NCBI GenBank assembly: GCA_020632915.1
Contig: JACKEP010000016.1
Location: 1 to 64,000, forward strand
DNA: 64,000 bases
From: Alphaproteobacteria bacterium
GTDB taxonomy: Bacteria; Myxococcota_A; UBA796; GCA-2862545
Direction of reading: 5' to 3'
The notes under the pieces are model-generated. The model was not told where the DNA came from and ran no database searches. It saw only the letters and a program-made list of their open reading frames with translations. Below are positions 34,624 through 45,414 of the stretch, piece by piece. The position numbers and the translations under genes are program-made. Position 1 is the first letter of the stretch. Every line of letters starts with the position of its first letter.

Positions 34624-34655
34624 ACGCGAAACGCCGAAATGGCGGCGCTTCGCGT
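34624..34655 (-). terminator. Strong hairpin downstream of the fadN-fadA operon
   Basis: The arms are 13 bases each: ACGCGAAGCGCCG and CGGCGTTTCGCGT on the minus strand, pairing fully with one G-U wobble around a 6-base loop. It begins 16 bases past the thiolase stop. There is no U-tract, so it could also be a 3' stability element or, in this high-GC genome, a terminator without a T-run. Confidence 0.6.
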
Positions 34656-34670
34656 AGCCGACCCCGCGGG

Positions 34671-35837
34671 TCAGGCTGCAGGGTTCTCGAACACGGCTGC
34701 AGCGCCCATGCCACCACCGATGCACATCGAGACGATGCCGTAGCGCACGCCGCGGCGCTGCATCTCGTGGAGCAGCGTGGCCGTGAGCTTGGCGCCCGTG
34801 CAGCCCAGCGGGTGGCCGAGCGCGATGGCGCCGCCGTTGACGTTGACGATCGCCTCGTCGATGCCGAGCTCCCGCACGCAGTAGACGGCCTGGGACGCAA
34901 ACGCCTCGTTGATCTCGAACAGCCCGATGTCCGACAGCGACAGCCCGGCCTTCTCCAGCGCCTTGGGGATCGCGTAGCGCGGTCCGACGCCCATGATCTC
35001 GGGCGGCGTGCCGACGACGGCGTAGGTCTTGAGCAGGCCGAGGATCGGCAGGCCGTGGGCCTCGGCGTAGTCCTTGCCGGCGATCACGGCGGCGGCGGCA
35101 CCGTCGGAGACCTGGCTGCTGTTGCCCGCGGTGACCGATCCCCCGAGCTTGAACGGCGACGTGAGCCGGGCGAGGCCCTCGACGCTGGTGCCCGGGCGGG
35201 GGCCCTCGTCGACCTCGAAGGTGATGTCGTGCCAGGCGCTGCCGTCGTAGACGCGGGTGGCGACCGGGACGATCTCCTCCTTGAACCGCCCGGCCTCGAT
35301 GGCGGCGAGCGCGCGCGCGTGGGACTGGGCCGCGAACGTGTCCTGCACGAGCCGGGAGACCCCGAAGCGCTCGGCGACGATCTCGGCGGTGATGCCCATC
35401 GGCGTGTAGGAGGCGGGCCGCTCCTCGATGAGGTGGGGGTTGGGCACCAGCTTCTGGCCGCCCATCGGCACCACCGACATCGACTCGACGCCACCGGCGA
35501 GCACCACGTCCTGCCAGCCGGCGACGATCGCCGACGCGCCCTGCGTGATGGACTGCAGGCCCGACGAGCAGAAGCGGTTGATGGTGAGGGCGGGCACGCT
35601 GTCGGGCAGGCCGGCGAGGAAGCCGCCGATGCGCGCGACGTTCATGCCCTGCTCGGCCTCGGGCGTGGCCGTGCCGACGACGAGGTCGTCGATGGCGGCG
35701 GGCTCGACGCCGGCCCGGGCGATGGCGCCCTTGAGCGCCACGGCGAGCAGGTCGTCGGGGCGGGTGTCCTTGAGCGCACCGCGCTTGGCCTTGCCGACGG
35801 CGGTGCGGACGGCGGAGACGACAGCGACTTCACGCAT
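34671..35837 (-). CDS. fadA: Acetyl-CoA C-acyltransferase (3-ketoacyl-CoA thiolase)
   Basis: A 388-residue thiolase that splits 3-ketoacyl-CoA in the last step of beta-oxidation. Catalytic Cys in NRFCSSGLQSI, the NEAFASQAV motif, the GGAIALGHPLGCTGA motif with its His, and the final C-x-G motif in MCIGGGMGAAAVFE are all present. ATG 35837 begins the usual thiolase N-terminus (MREVAVVSAVRTAVGK), with AGAGGA upstream; an in-frame extension to 35903 is unsupported. It follows the fadN-like gene by 87 bp on the same strand, so the two likely form one operon encoding the dehydrogenase/hydratase and thiolase activities. A strong hairpin follows. Confidence 0.97.
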   Translation of the reverse strand: MREVAVVSAVRTAVGKAKRGALKDTRPDDLLAVALKGAIARAGVEPAAIDDLVVGTATPEAEQGMNVARIGGFLAGLPDSVPALTINRFCSSGLQSITQGASAIVAGWQDVVLAGGVESMSVVPMGGQKLVPNPHLIEERPASYTPMGITAEIVAERFGVSRLVQDTFAAQSHARALAAIEAGRFKEEIVPVATRVYDGSAWHDITFEVDEGPRPGTSVEGLARLTSPFKLGGSVTAGNSSQVSDGAAAAVIAGKDYAEAHGLPILGLLKTYAVVGTPPEIMGVGPRYAIPKALEKAGLSLSDIGLFEINEAFASQAVYCVRELGIDEAIVNVNGGAIALGHPLGCTGAKLTATLLHEMQRRGVRYGIVSMCIGGGMGAAAVFENPAA

Positions 35838-35924
35838 GATGGTGTCCTCTCGTGGGGAGTCGGGCCGCAGGCCCGGAGCAGGGCAGGGCAGGGGCGTGGC
35901 CACCCCTCGCCTGCGCGGTGGGGT

Positions 35925-38336
<2,412 letters not shown>

Positions 38337-38573
38337 TGTCGTGCTCCCCGCGTGTTCCCTTGTGGGATGGCTTGTGCGATGGCGTGTTGCGTGCGCGCGG
38401 ACCCGTCGCCCGCGTCGCGTGGGGCGGCCCCGTATGCCGTGGTCCCCAGCCCCGCACGGCCCGGGTGGGCCTCGTCACGCAAAGGGACCGTCAGCGCCGC
38501 CACCGGGCGCGCGACGGGCCGCGCCGTGGCGACCCCACCGTGGTCGGCTAGGGGGGCTGGCCAGGGAGGATGC

Positions 38574-41348
38574 ATGCTCGGGTTGTGGACGTCCCTCGTC
38601 GCCGTGGCCGTCGCCGCACCACCGCGGGCCCCCTCCTGGGAGGACACGATCGATCGCGTGTCGCCCGCGGTGGTGTCCATCGAGGTCACCGCGACGCGCA
38701 GCTTCGACACCGAGTCGGCCGGCACGTCCTACGGCACGGGGTTCGTGGTGGACGCCGAGCGCGGCCTGCTGCTCACCAACCGCCACATGGTGCACGCCGG
38801 CCCGGTGAAGGCGCGCGCGATCTTCCTCGACAACGAGGAGGTCGAGCTCGAGCCCATCTACCGCGACCCGGTCCACGACTTCGGCTTCTACCACTTCGAC
38901 CCCAGCAAGGTCCGGTTCATGGACCTCGTGCAGCTGCAGCTCGCGCCCGACGCGGCGAAGGTGGGGATGGAGATCCGGGTGGTCGGCAACGACGCCGGCG
39001 AGAAGCTGTCGATCCTCGACGGCACGCTCGCGCGGCTCGACCGCAACGCGCCCCGCTACGGGGCCAACACCTACAACGACTTCAACACCTTCTACTACCA
39101 GGCCGCGTCGAACACGTCGGGCGGCTCGTCCGGCTCGCCGGTGCTCGCGATCGACGGCTCGGTGGTCGCACTCAACGCTGGCGGCCGCAACGAGGCGGCG
39201 TCGAGCTTCTACCTGCCGCTGCCCAGGGTCGCGCGGGCGCTCGCGCTGCTGCAGCAAGGCAGCCCGGTGCCCCGCGGCACCCTGCAGACCACGTTCTACC
39301 ACCAGTCCTTCGGCGACCTCGGGCGCCTGCAGCTGCAGCCCGCCACCGAGGCGCGGGTGCGTCGCGAGGCCCCGTCGGCGTCGGGGATGCTGATGGTCAG
39401 CATCGTCAGCCCCGGGGGGCCCGCCGACCAGGCCCTGCGCCCCGGCGACGTGCTCGTCACGATCGACGGACGGCTGGTCACCGACTTCCTCGCCGTCGAC
39501 GCCGCACTCGACGCCGCCGTGGGCGGTGAGGTCACGCTCGGCATCGAGCGCCTCGGCACGCCGATGACGCTGACGCTGCCGGTGGGCGACCTGCACGCGA
39601 TCTCGCCGTCGGCCTACCTCGAGGTGGGTCGCGCCGTCCTCAACGACCTGTCCTACCAGCAGGCGCGCAACCACGACCTGCCGGTCCGCGGCGCCTACCT
39701 CGCGTCCACCGGGTACCTGTTCGGCAACAGCGACATCGACGAGGGCTCGCTCCTCACGCATGTCGACGGCGTCCCCACGCCCGACCTGGCCACCCTGCAG
39801 GCCGAGCTCGAGCGCAAGGCCGACGGACAGCGCATCCTCGTCCGCTACACCCACGTGCGCGACGCCCGCACCTCCCGCGAGGACATCGTCACCGTCGACC
39901 GCACCTGGTACCCGATGCGCCGCTGCACCCGCAGCGACGTCGACGGCAGCTGGCCGTGCGCCGACAGCCTGCCGCCGCCCCCGCCACCGCCCGTGGCGCC
40001 GGCCTCGGCGCTGCTGCCGGCGACCGGCGACAAGCTCGCACGGAAGATCGCGCCGAGTCTGGTGCTCGCGGCGTTCGACGTGCCCTACAGCACCGCCGGG
40101 ATCGGCGGCCAGTCGTTCCTGGGCACCGGGGTGGTGGTCGACGCCGACAAGGGCCTCGTGCTCGTCGACCGCGACACGGTCCCCGTGGCGCTCGGCGACC
40201 TCACGCTGACGTTCGCAGGCACGGTGCGGGTGCCCGGTGAGGTGGTGTGGCTGCATCCGCTCCACAACCTCGCGATCGTCCACTACGACCCGGCGCGCCT
40301 GGGCGACGTGCCGGTCCGCGCGATCGAGCTGTCGGAGCGCTGGCCCGCCAAGGGCGACAAGGTGGACGTCGTGGGCCTCGACAACGACGGCGCCGTGGTG
40401 CGTGACACCGTGGAGGTCGACGACGTGGACGCGCTGGTCATCCCGTCGTCGGGCACGCCGCGGTTCCACGACGTCGACGTCGAAGCCATCGATCTGGCGC
40501 GCGTCGACCGCAGCGTGGGCGGCGTCGTGGTCGACAAGCGCGGTCGCATGCTGGGGCTGTGGTCGTCGTTCTACTTTCCGAGCGCCAAGGAGCGGTACTT
40601 CTACGCGCTGCCGTCTCCCTACGCGGCGCCCGTGGTCCAGGCCCTGCGCGCTGGACAGCCCCCCGTGGTGCGCTACCTCGGCGCCGAGCTGCGCACCCGG
40701 TCGCTGGCCGAGGCGAGGGAGCGCGGCCTGTCCGACGCCTGGATCCGCCGCTACGTCAAGGCCGACGAGCACGCCGTGGTGCTCGAGGTCGCCAAGGTGA
40801 TGGGCGGCTCGCCCGCCGACGGCCTGCTCCGCGATGCGGACCTGATCGTCGCGCGGGACGGCGCGCCGGTGCCGCGCATGCGCGACGTGGAGGACTGGCG
40901 GACGGCCGAGCAGCTGTCGCTGACGGTGCTGCGCGATCGCGACGAGTTCAGCCTCGACCTGCCCACCGTGGCCCTGGACGGGGAGGGGATCCGCCGCGTG
41001 GTGGCCTGGGCGGGCCTGCTGGTGCACGCCCCCCACCTCGAGGTCGCCCTGCAGCAGGGGTTGGCACCCGAGGGCGCCTACCTCGCCTGGTACTGGTACG
41101 GCTCCCCCGGGGCGCGGGACGGGCTGCGCCCCACGCGGCGGATCGTGCGCATCGACGACACGCCGATCGCCACCCTCGACGACTTCCTCGCCGCGGTGGC
41201 CACCCTGGACCCCGCCAAGCCGGTGGTGCTCACCCTCGAGGATCTCGACGGCACCGTCACGGTACGCCCCCTCGAGCTCGACCTCGACTACTGGCCCACC
41301 GAGATCATCGCGTGGACGCCCGAGGGCTGGAAGCGCACCGAGCTGTGA
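38574..41348 (+). CDS. Nma111-like tandem HtrA serine protease
   Basis: A 924-residue exported protein (signal-like MLGLWTSLVAVAVAAP) with two HtrA-type halves and PDZ domains. The first trypsin domain has a full triad: His71 (LTNRHMVHAG), Asp102 (DPVHDFGFYHFD) and Ser186 (NTSGGSSGSPVLAIDGSVVALNAGG). The second half repeats the fold (LGTGVVVDADKGLVLVDRDTV, HPLHNLAIVHYD) but lacks the His and Ser, so it is catalytically dead. Each half is followed by PDZ-like segments (PGGPADQALRPGDVLVTIDG; MGGSPADGLLRDADLIVARDG). The active-site wording and degenerate second copy match the fungal Nma111p/plant Deg7 family rather than DegP. ATG 38574 has GGAGG five bases upstream. The much longer open frame before it (from 34488) is antisense to the fad genes. 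Confidence 0.9.
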   Translation: MLGLWTSLVAVAVAAPPRAPSWEDTIDRVSPAVVSIEVTATRSFDTESAGTSYGTGFVVDAERGLLLTNRHMVHAGPVKARAIFLDNEEVELEPIYRDPVHDFGFYHFDPSKVRFMDLVQLQLAPDAAKVGMEIRVVGNDAGEKLSILDGTLARLDRNAPRYGANTYNDFNTFYYQAASNTSGGSSGSPVLAIDGSVVALNAGGRNEAASSFYLPLPRVARALALLQQGSPVPRGTLQTTFYHQSFGDLGRLQLQPATEARVRREAPSASGMLMVSIVSPGGPADQALRPGDVLVTIDGRLVTDFLAVDAALDAAVGGEVTLGIERLGTPMTLTLPVGDLHAISPSAYLEVGRAVLNDLSYQQARNHDLPVRGAYLASTGYLFGNSDIDEGSLLTHVDGVPTPDLATLQAELERKADGQRILVRYTHVRDARTSREDIVTVDRTWYPMRRCTRSDVDGSWPCADSLPPPPPPPVAPASALLPATGDKLARKIAPSLVLAAFDVPYSTAGIGGQSFLGTGVVVDADKGLVLVDRDTVPVALGDLTLTFAGTVRVPGEVVWLHPLHNLAIVHYDPARLGDVPVRAIELSERWPAKGDKVDVVGLDNDGAVVRDTVEVDDVDALVIPSSGTPRFHDVDVEAIDLARVDRSVGGVVVDKRGRMLGLWSSFYFPSAKERYFYALPSPYAAPVVQALRAGQPPVVRYLGAELRTRSLAEARERGLSDAWIRRYVKADEHAVVLEVAKVMGGSPADGLLRDADLIVARDGAPVPRMRDVEDWRTAEQLSLTVLRDRDEFSLDLPTVALDGEGIRRVVAWAGLLVHAPHLEVALQQGLAPEGAYLAWYWYGSPGARDGLRPTRRIVRIDDTPIATLDDFLAAVATLDPAKPVVLTLEDLDGTVTVRPLELDLDYWPTEIIAWTPEGWKRTEL

Positions 41349-41442
41349 GCAGTACCCGAACCGGTGCAGTCCGGTTTTCCCCGATCCACCGGATCCGCTA
41401 GGGTAGCGGCGGTCCGTCGGCAGCGGCGGACGCGGAGGTCGG

Positions 41443-41967
41443 GTGGTCGGTCGGACCCTGCTGGTGATGCGGCACGCGAAGAGCTCGTGGTCGACGGGAC
41501 GCCCCGATCACGACCGACCGCTCAACGCCCGCGGGCGCGCCGACGCGCCACGGATGGCCCGGGCCCTCGTCGACCGCGGCTGGATGCCCGACCACGTCTG
41601 GGTGTCGGACGCGGAGCGCACGCGGGAGACGCTCGCGTTCATGGAGCACGCCATCGGGCAGGAGCTCGCCGCCACCACCACGCCCGACCTGTACCTCGCC
41701 CCCCACGACGCCTACCTGGCGATCGTGCGGCAGGCGCCGGACGCGCTGCGCACCCTGATGTTCCTCGGCCACAACCCCGGCTGCGAGGACACGGTGCTCT
41801 ACCTCACGGGCGACGACCTGACGCTGACCACCGCCAACGTGGCGCGCCTGGTGGCCCCCGACCTGCCGTGGCCCGAGCTCGTGGCGCGCCCGTGCCGATG
41901 GCGCCTCGACGGCTTGCTGCGGCCCAAGGACTTCGCCGAGCCCGGCGACGTGTTCGACGAGGACTGA
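41443..41967 (+). CDS. sixA: SixA-type phosphohistidine phosphatase
   Basis: A 174-residue histidine phosphatase of the SixA group, which removes phosphate from phosphohistidine proteins such as HPt domains or PTS proteins. The family start TLLVMRHAKSSWSTGRPDHDRPLNARG has the catalytic RH and the short SixA-specific spacing; SDAERTRETLAF and FLGHNPGCEDTV (second His) complete the active site. The start is GTG 41443, with GGAGGTCGG just before it. It stands between a protease gene and a convergent aminotransferase. Which phosphohistidine it targets cannot be seen here. Confidence 0.88.
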   Translation: MVGRTLLVMRHAKSSWSTGRPDHDRPLNARGRADAPRMARALVDRGWMPDHVWVSDAERTRETLAFMEHAIGQELAATTTPDLYLAPHDAYLAIVRQAPDALRTLMFLGHNPGCEDTVLYLTGDDLTLTTANVARLVAPDLPWPELVARPCRWRLDGLLRPKDFAEPGDVFDED

Positions 41968-41979
41968 CCCCGTCGCCCC

Positions 41980-43254
41980 TCACATCGACGCGACCACCTC
42001 GTCGAGGTGGCGGACGATCTCGGCGACGTCCTCGGCGCGCGTGGAGCAGTAGGCGATGCGCAGCGCGTTGTCTTCCGGGATGGCGATGAGCCCGACGCTG
42101 CGCTCGGCGAGCAGGCGCTGCCGCACCACCTCGGGGTCGATGCCGTCGGCGAGCCCGACGAGCGCGAAGAAGGCGCCGTTGAACGGGCGCGGGAAGAGGC
42201 GCCCGCTGGTGCAGCCGGCCAGGGCGTCCTGCAGCGCCCGGTAGCGCGCGGTGAGCTCGGTCATCGCCACGCCGAACTCGGCGTCGGTGCGGGCGGGGTC
42301 GCGCAGGGCCGCGAGCATCATCGCCTGGGACGGGCCGGGCGGCCCGCCCACGGTGCCGCGGACGATGCAGTTGAGCTTGGACAGCCACGCCGCCTCGGCC
42401 TCGGCGTCGTCGAGGCTCGCCATGAGGAAGCCCATGCGGCTGGGGAAGAACATCAGCTCCTTGGTGGCGCCGTCGACCTTGATCGCGACCGCGCGCGCGG
42501 GGTCGAGCGCGTCGGCGAGCTGCCAGTACAGCGACGCGGTGAGGCGACCGGGCTCGTGCACCACGCCCTGGTAGGCGTCGTCGACCACGATGACCGCCGG
42601 CCCCGCATGGGCGGCGAGCCGCGCGGTGATCGCGGCGGCCTCGGCCTCGGTGGGCGCGTAGCCGGTGGGGTTCGACGGGAAGTTGAGCACGACGATGGCC
42701 TTGCCCGTGAGCCCGTCGAGCACGGCCCCGAGGCCGTCGAGGTTGAAGCGGTCGCCGTCGAAGAACGGGTAGGTGACCACCTTCGCACCGGTGCGCATCG
42801 TGAACACCAGCTCGTAGTTCTCCCAGCTGGGCGAGGGGACCACGATGGTGGTGTCGGCGTCGGCGAACAGGTCGGCGACCAGCCCGAGGCCGTGGGACAG
42901 TCCGTGCGTGGCGAACGGCACGGTGGCCTTGCCCGACGTGCGGCCCGCGAGGTGCAGCTGGCGGGCGCGCCAGAGGTCGCGGACCTCCTTGTGGCCCGGC
43001 TGCGGCGAGTACAGGAACGTGACCTTCGGATCGAGCCCGGGGACCGTCTCGGCGAGGATCGGCAGCGGCATGGGGTTGCCGGCGCCGTCGGTGACCTGCC
43101 CGATCGTGCCGTTCAGCCGCTTGCCGCGGGCCTGATCGGCCTGGAACGGGATGCCCTTGGGGAACACCACCGCGCGGCCGAGGGGCGACAGGCAGGCGGC
43201 GAGGGCAGGGGCCTTGTCGGCCAGCACGCGGTTGAGGGCTTCGGCTGGGCTCAT
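41980..43254 (-). CDS. PLP-dependent class I/II aminotransferase
   Basis: A 424-residue fold-type I aminotransferase. The family landmarks are TGDGAGNPMPLP-like substrate region (VTDGAGNPMPLPI), SPQPGHKEVRDLW, ATHGLSHGLGLVADLF, LNFPSNPTGYAPTEAE (the conserved NPTG), VVDDAYQGV, and the PLP-binding Lys in DGATKELMFFPSRMGFL. A late RIAYCSTRAEDV provides the substrate Arg. This variant resembles tyrosine/aspartate-type aminotransferases, but the exact amino acid is uncertain. ATG 43254 has GGAGTCCCGGCG upstream. It converges on the SixA gene with a 12-bp gap and is divergent from a lipoprotein gene. Confidence 0.88.
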   Translation of the reverse strand: MSPAEALNRVLADKAPALAACLSPLGRAVVFPKGIPFQADQARGKRLNGTIGQVTDGAGNPMPLPILAETVPGLDPKVTFLYSPQPGHKEVRDLWRARQLHLAGRTSGKATVPFATHGLSHGLGLVADLFADADTTIVVPSPSWENYELVFTMRTGAKVVTYPFFDGDRFNLDGLGAVLDGLTGKAIVVLNFPSNPTGYAPTEAEAAAITARLAAHAGPAVIVVDDAYQGVVHEPGRLTASLYWQLADALDPARAVAIKVDGATKELMFFPSRMGFLMASLDDAEAEAAWLSKLNCIVRGTVGGPPGPSQAMMLAALRDPARTDAEFGVAMTELTARYRALQDALAGCTSGRLFPRPFNGAFFALVGLADGIDPEVVRQRLLAERSVGLIAIPEDNALRIAYCSTRAEDVAEIVRHLDEVVASM

Positions 43255-43350
43255 CGCCGGGACTCCGCAGGTTCGGCGGAGCGTCCGCCGAGGGCGACCG
43301 GGGGTAACACGCGCGCGTTATGGCGCCGTGTGCGCCCCGAGGAGGTCTGC

Positions 43351-44331
43351 GTGCGTTCGACGATCCTGTCCCTGGTGGTCCTGGCCGTGGCCTGCGGGGG
43401 TCCCGAGGCCCCGCCGACGTCCGACGCCGTCGGAGGCCCCTCCGACGCCGCCACCAACGAGGGCAAGCCGTTCGTGCCCGCGTCGCGGTCGTCCGAGGCG
43501 ATGGTCCGCGCCGCCGATCAGCGCGAGACGATGCGCTACGTGGCCACCAGCGGCGAGATCGCCGTCGAGCTGCCGGGCAAGGAGCCCGTGCACGGCACGC
43601 TGGGCCTCGACCTGGTCGCCGTCAACATCGGCGACATCCAGACGCTCGCGTTCCCCAAGGGCTACGTCAAGTTCGACCCGCTCTCGCTCCAGTCCGACCT
43701 GGGGGGCCAGAACAAGCTCGCGATCACCACGCTGTTCCGTCGCCAGGGCTCGCCCATCCAGATCTTCTTCCAGATCGACAGCTTCACCGAGCTGCAGGGG
43801 CGCCTCGCGGAAGCGGGCAGCACGGTCAAGGCCCACGCGCTCGGCATGATCCAGGTCGACGACAAGGAGCGCCCCACCGACTTCGACGTGCTCATCGAGC
43901 GCCCCACCCTCGACACGCTCACGGTCGAGGTGCCCGGGTTCGACGTCCCGCTCCAGGACCTCGGCCTGACCGACCCCATCGCCACGCTGTGGACGGCCCT
44001 GGGGCGCAAGGACGTGCCCACCGTCGCCCACATCTCCGGCTCCGTCGCGCTCACCGCGTTCACCGGCGAGCAACTGCCCACGTTCGTGCGTACACCGGTC
44101 ACCGTCGCCACCGTCTCCGAGATCGTCGAGAAGATCGATCGCGAGGTCGACGACTACGAAGCCGAGGTCGCGCGGATGCGCGCGTCGGGCGTGCCCGAAG
44201 AGGTCATCAAGCACTTCGACCGCACCACGTTCGAGGCCCAGAACGCCGGCTACGAGGAGATCCTCCGGCGCCAGGCCGAGGCGAGGAAGCGCGGCGCGGC
44301 CGAAGCCGACGCCCAGCAGGGCGGCCGCTAG
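43351..44331 (+). CDS. Uncharacterised lipoprotein
   Basis: A 326-residue predicted lipoprotein with signal MRSTILSLVVLAVAC (lipobox AVAC). After a short Pro/Ser/Asp linker, residues ~60-230 form an all-beta domain (AVELPGKEPVHGTLGLDLVAV, LAITTLFRRQGSPIQIFFQID, TFDVPLQDLGLTD-like strands) loosely reminiscent of YceI barrels, though I cannot confirm that family. The C-terminus is a charged helix (SEIVEKIDREVDDYEAEVARMR; FEAQNAGYEEILRRQAEARKR). The GTG start at 43351 is set by GAGGAGG seven bases before it. It is followed by the Bax-inhibitor-1 family gene after 132 bp. A surface or periplasmic binding role is only a guess. Confidence 0.7.
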   Translation: MRSTILSLVVLAVACGGPEAPPTSDAVGGPSDAATNEGKPFVPASRSSEAMVRAADQRETMRYVATSGEIAVELPGKEPVHGTLGLDLVAVNIGDIQTLAFPKGYVKFDPLSLQSDLGGQNKLAITTLFRRQGSPIQIFFQIDSFTELQGRLAEAGSTVKAHALGMIQVDDKERPTDFDVLIERPTLDTLTVEVPGFDVPLQDLGLTDPIATLWTALGRKDVPTVAHISGSVALTAFTGEQLPTFVRTPVTVATVSEIVEKIDREVDDYEAEVARMRASGVPEEVIKHFDRTTFEAQNAGYEEILRRQAEARKRGAAEADAQQGGR

Positions 44332-44463
44332 CAGGCGCGCCAGCGGGTGAGGGGACCCAGCGCGCGTCCCCTGCCTGTCGCTTGCGTGCACGCGTGGTTA
44401 CGCCTGGGTGGTACGGTCGCCGTACCGACGACGTCCCCTGTCGATCTTCCCGGAGGTCCCTCG

Positions 44464-45195
44464 ATGGCAAGCAACGCCGGCCTGGACGCTTTCTCCCGTC
44501 CCGTCGCCTACGCCGACGACAACGCACGCACCTCGTTCCTGCAGAACGTGGCCCTGTGGACGCTGGGCGGCCTGGGCATCGCAGGGGTCAGCGCCGTCCT
44601 GATGATGATGGCGGTGATGGCCGTGCCCGCGCTGCAGCATCGCTACGTGATGCTCGGCATCCTGCTCGGCAGCTTCTTCCTCGCGCAGAACGTCGCGTCG
44701 AACATGGTGTTCGGGGGCCAGAAGGTCGCCGGGTTCGTGTTCGGCATGGTCTCCGAGGGCGTGGCCATGGGCTACCTGCTGCTGGCCGCGGTCACGGTGG
44801 GCGCCCGGGTCTACGGCGAGGGCTTCGAGGCGCTCACGATCCTGGCCCAGGCCGGCGGTCTCACGGGCCTCACCGTGCTGTCGATGACCGTGTACCTGTG
44901 GGCCGCGCCGAAGAACCTGTCGATGATCGGCGGCGCGCTCAGCGTCATGTTCGTCCCGATGCTCGTCCTGATGGCGATCTCGTTCGTGTTCCCGATCGGG
45001 GGCGTGTTCGGCATCCTGATCAGCGGGCTGTTCGTGGTCGTGTCGGGCGCCGGGCTGCTCTACAACCTCAACCAGGTCATCCACACGATGCGCACCGACA
45101 TGCACGTGGAAGGCGCGTACACGATCGCGCTGGGCATGCTGGTGCTGTTCTGGAACCTCGTGGTCCTGCTCATGAAGCTCACCGACCGCCGGTGA
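44464..45195 (+). CDS. Bax inhibitor-1/YccA family membrane protein
   Basis: A 243-residue integral membrane protein with about seven helices, for example ALWTLGGLGIAGVSAVLMMMAV, GGQKVAGFVFGMVSEGVAMGYLLLAAVTVG and SMIGGALSVMFVPMLVLMAISFVF. The ending NQVIHTMRTDMHVEGAYTIALGMLVLFWNLVVLLMKL matches the C-terminal segment of BI-1/YccA proteins, where YccA inhibits the FtsH protease and BI-1 members act as calcium leak channels. ATG 44464 has GGAGGTCC seven bases upstream. It may share a transcript with the lipoprotein gene upstream. Confidence 0.82.
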   Translation: MASNAGLDAFSRPVAYADDNARTSFLQNVALWTLGGLGIAGVSAVLMMMAVMAVPALQHRYVMLGILLGSFFLAQNVASNMVFGGQKVAGFVFGMVSEGVAMGYLLLAAVTVGARVYGEGFEALTILAQAGGLTGLTVLSMTVYLWAAPKNLSMIGGALSVMFVPMLVLMAISFVFPIGGVFGILISGLFVVVSGAGLLYNLNQVIHTMRTDMHVEGAYTIALGMLVLFWNLVVLLMKLTDRR

Positions 45196-45329
45196 GTGGC
45201 ACGCCGGGCCGCGCCCCGGCACGAGGCGATGTCGACGCGTCCGCGACCCCACGGTCCGGGCGCGTCGCTGCTTTCTCGGAGCGGGGGCACGACGCCACCC
45301 GGGGCCGGGCCCCCTCCATCACACTTCAC

Positions 45330-45343
45330 ATAATATACATTAT
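45330..45343. other. AT-only patch between convergent genes
   Basis: The bases TAATATACATTAT plus flanks form a small inverted repeat (ATAAT-ATAC-ATTAT) inside a run of about 25 bases that is far more AT-rich than anything nearby. It lies in the 218-bp space where the Bax-inhibitor gene and the BamB-like gene converge. On the minus strand it contains TATATT/TATTAT-like -10 sequences. It could terminate transcription, start an antisense RNA, or bind a protein. Confidence 0.4.
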
Positions 45344-45414
45344 CAGACGTTACCGGCCGGGTAGCGCCGCGGCGGGAACGGCGGTCTCCACACGCTCGGA
45401 CGTCCGGCCTGGCG

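Larger units (their letters stand above)
34362..34670. other. Gap between HTH gene and thiolase gene
   Basis: Both flanking genes are on the minus strand. The gap holds a 20-bp palindrome (34474-34493) and a long hairpin (34624-34655), listed separately. A short plus-strand frame in it gives no recognisable protein. Apart from these elements I see nothing. Confidence 0.6.
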
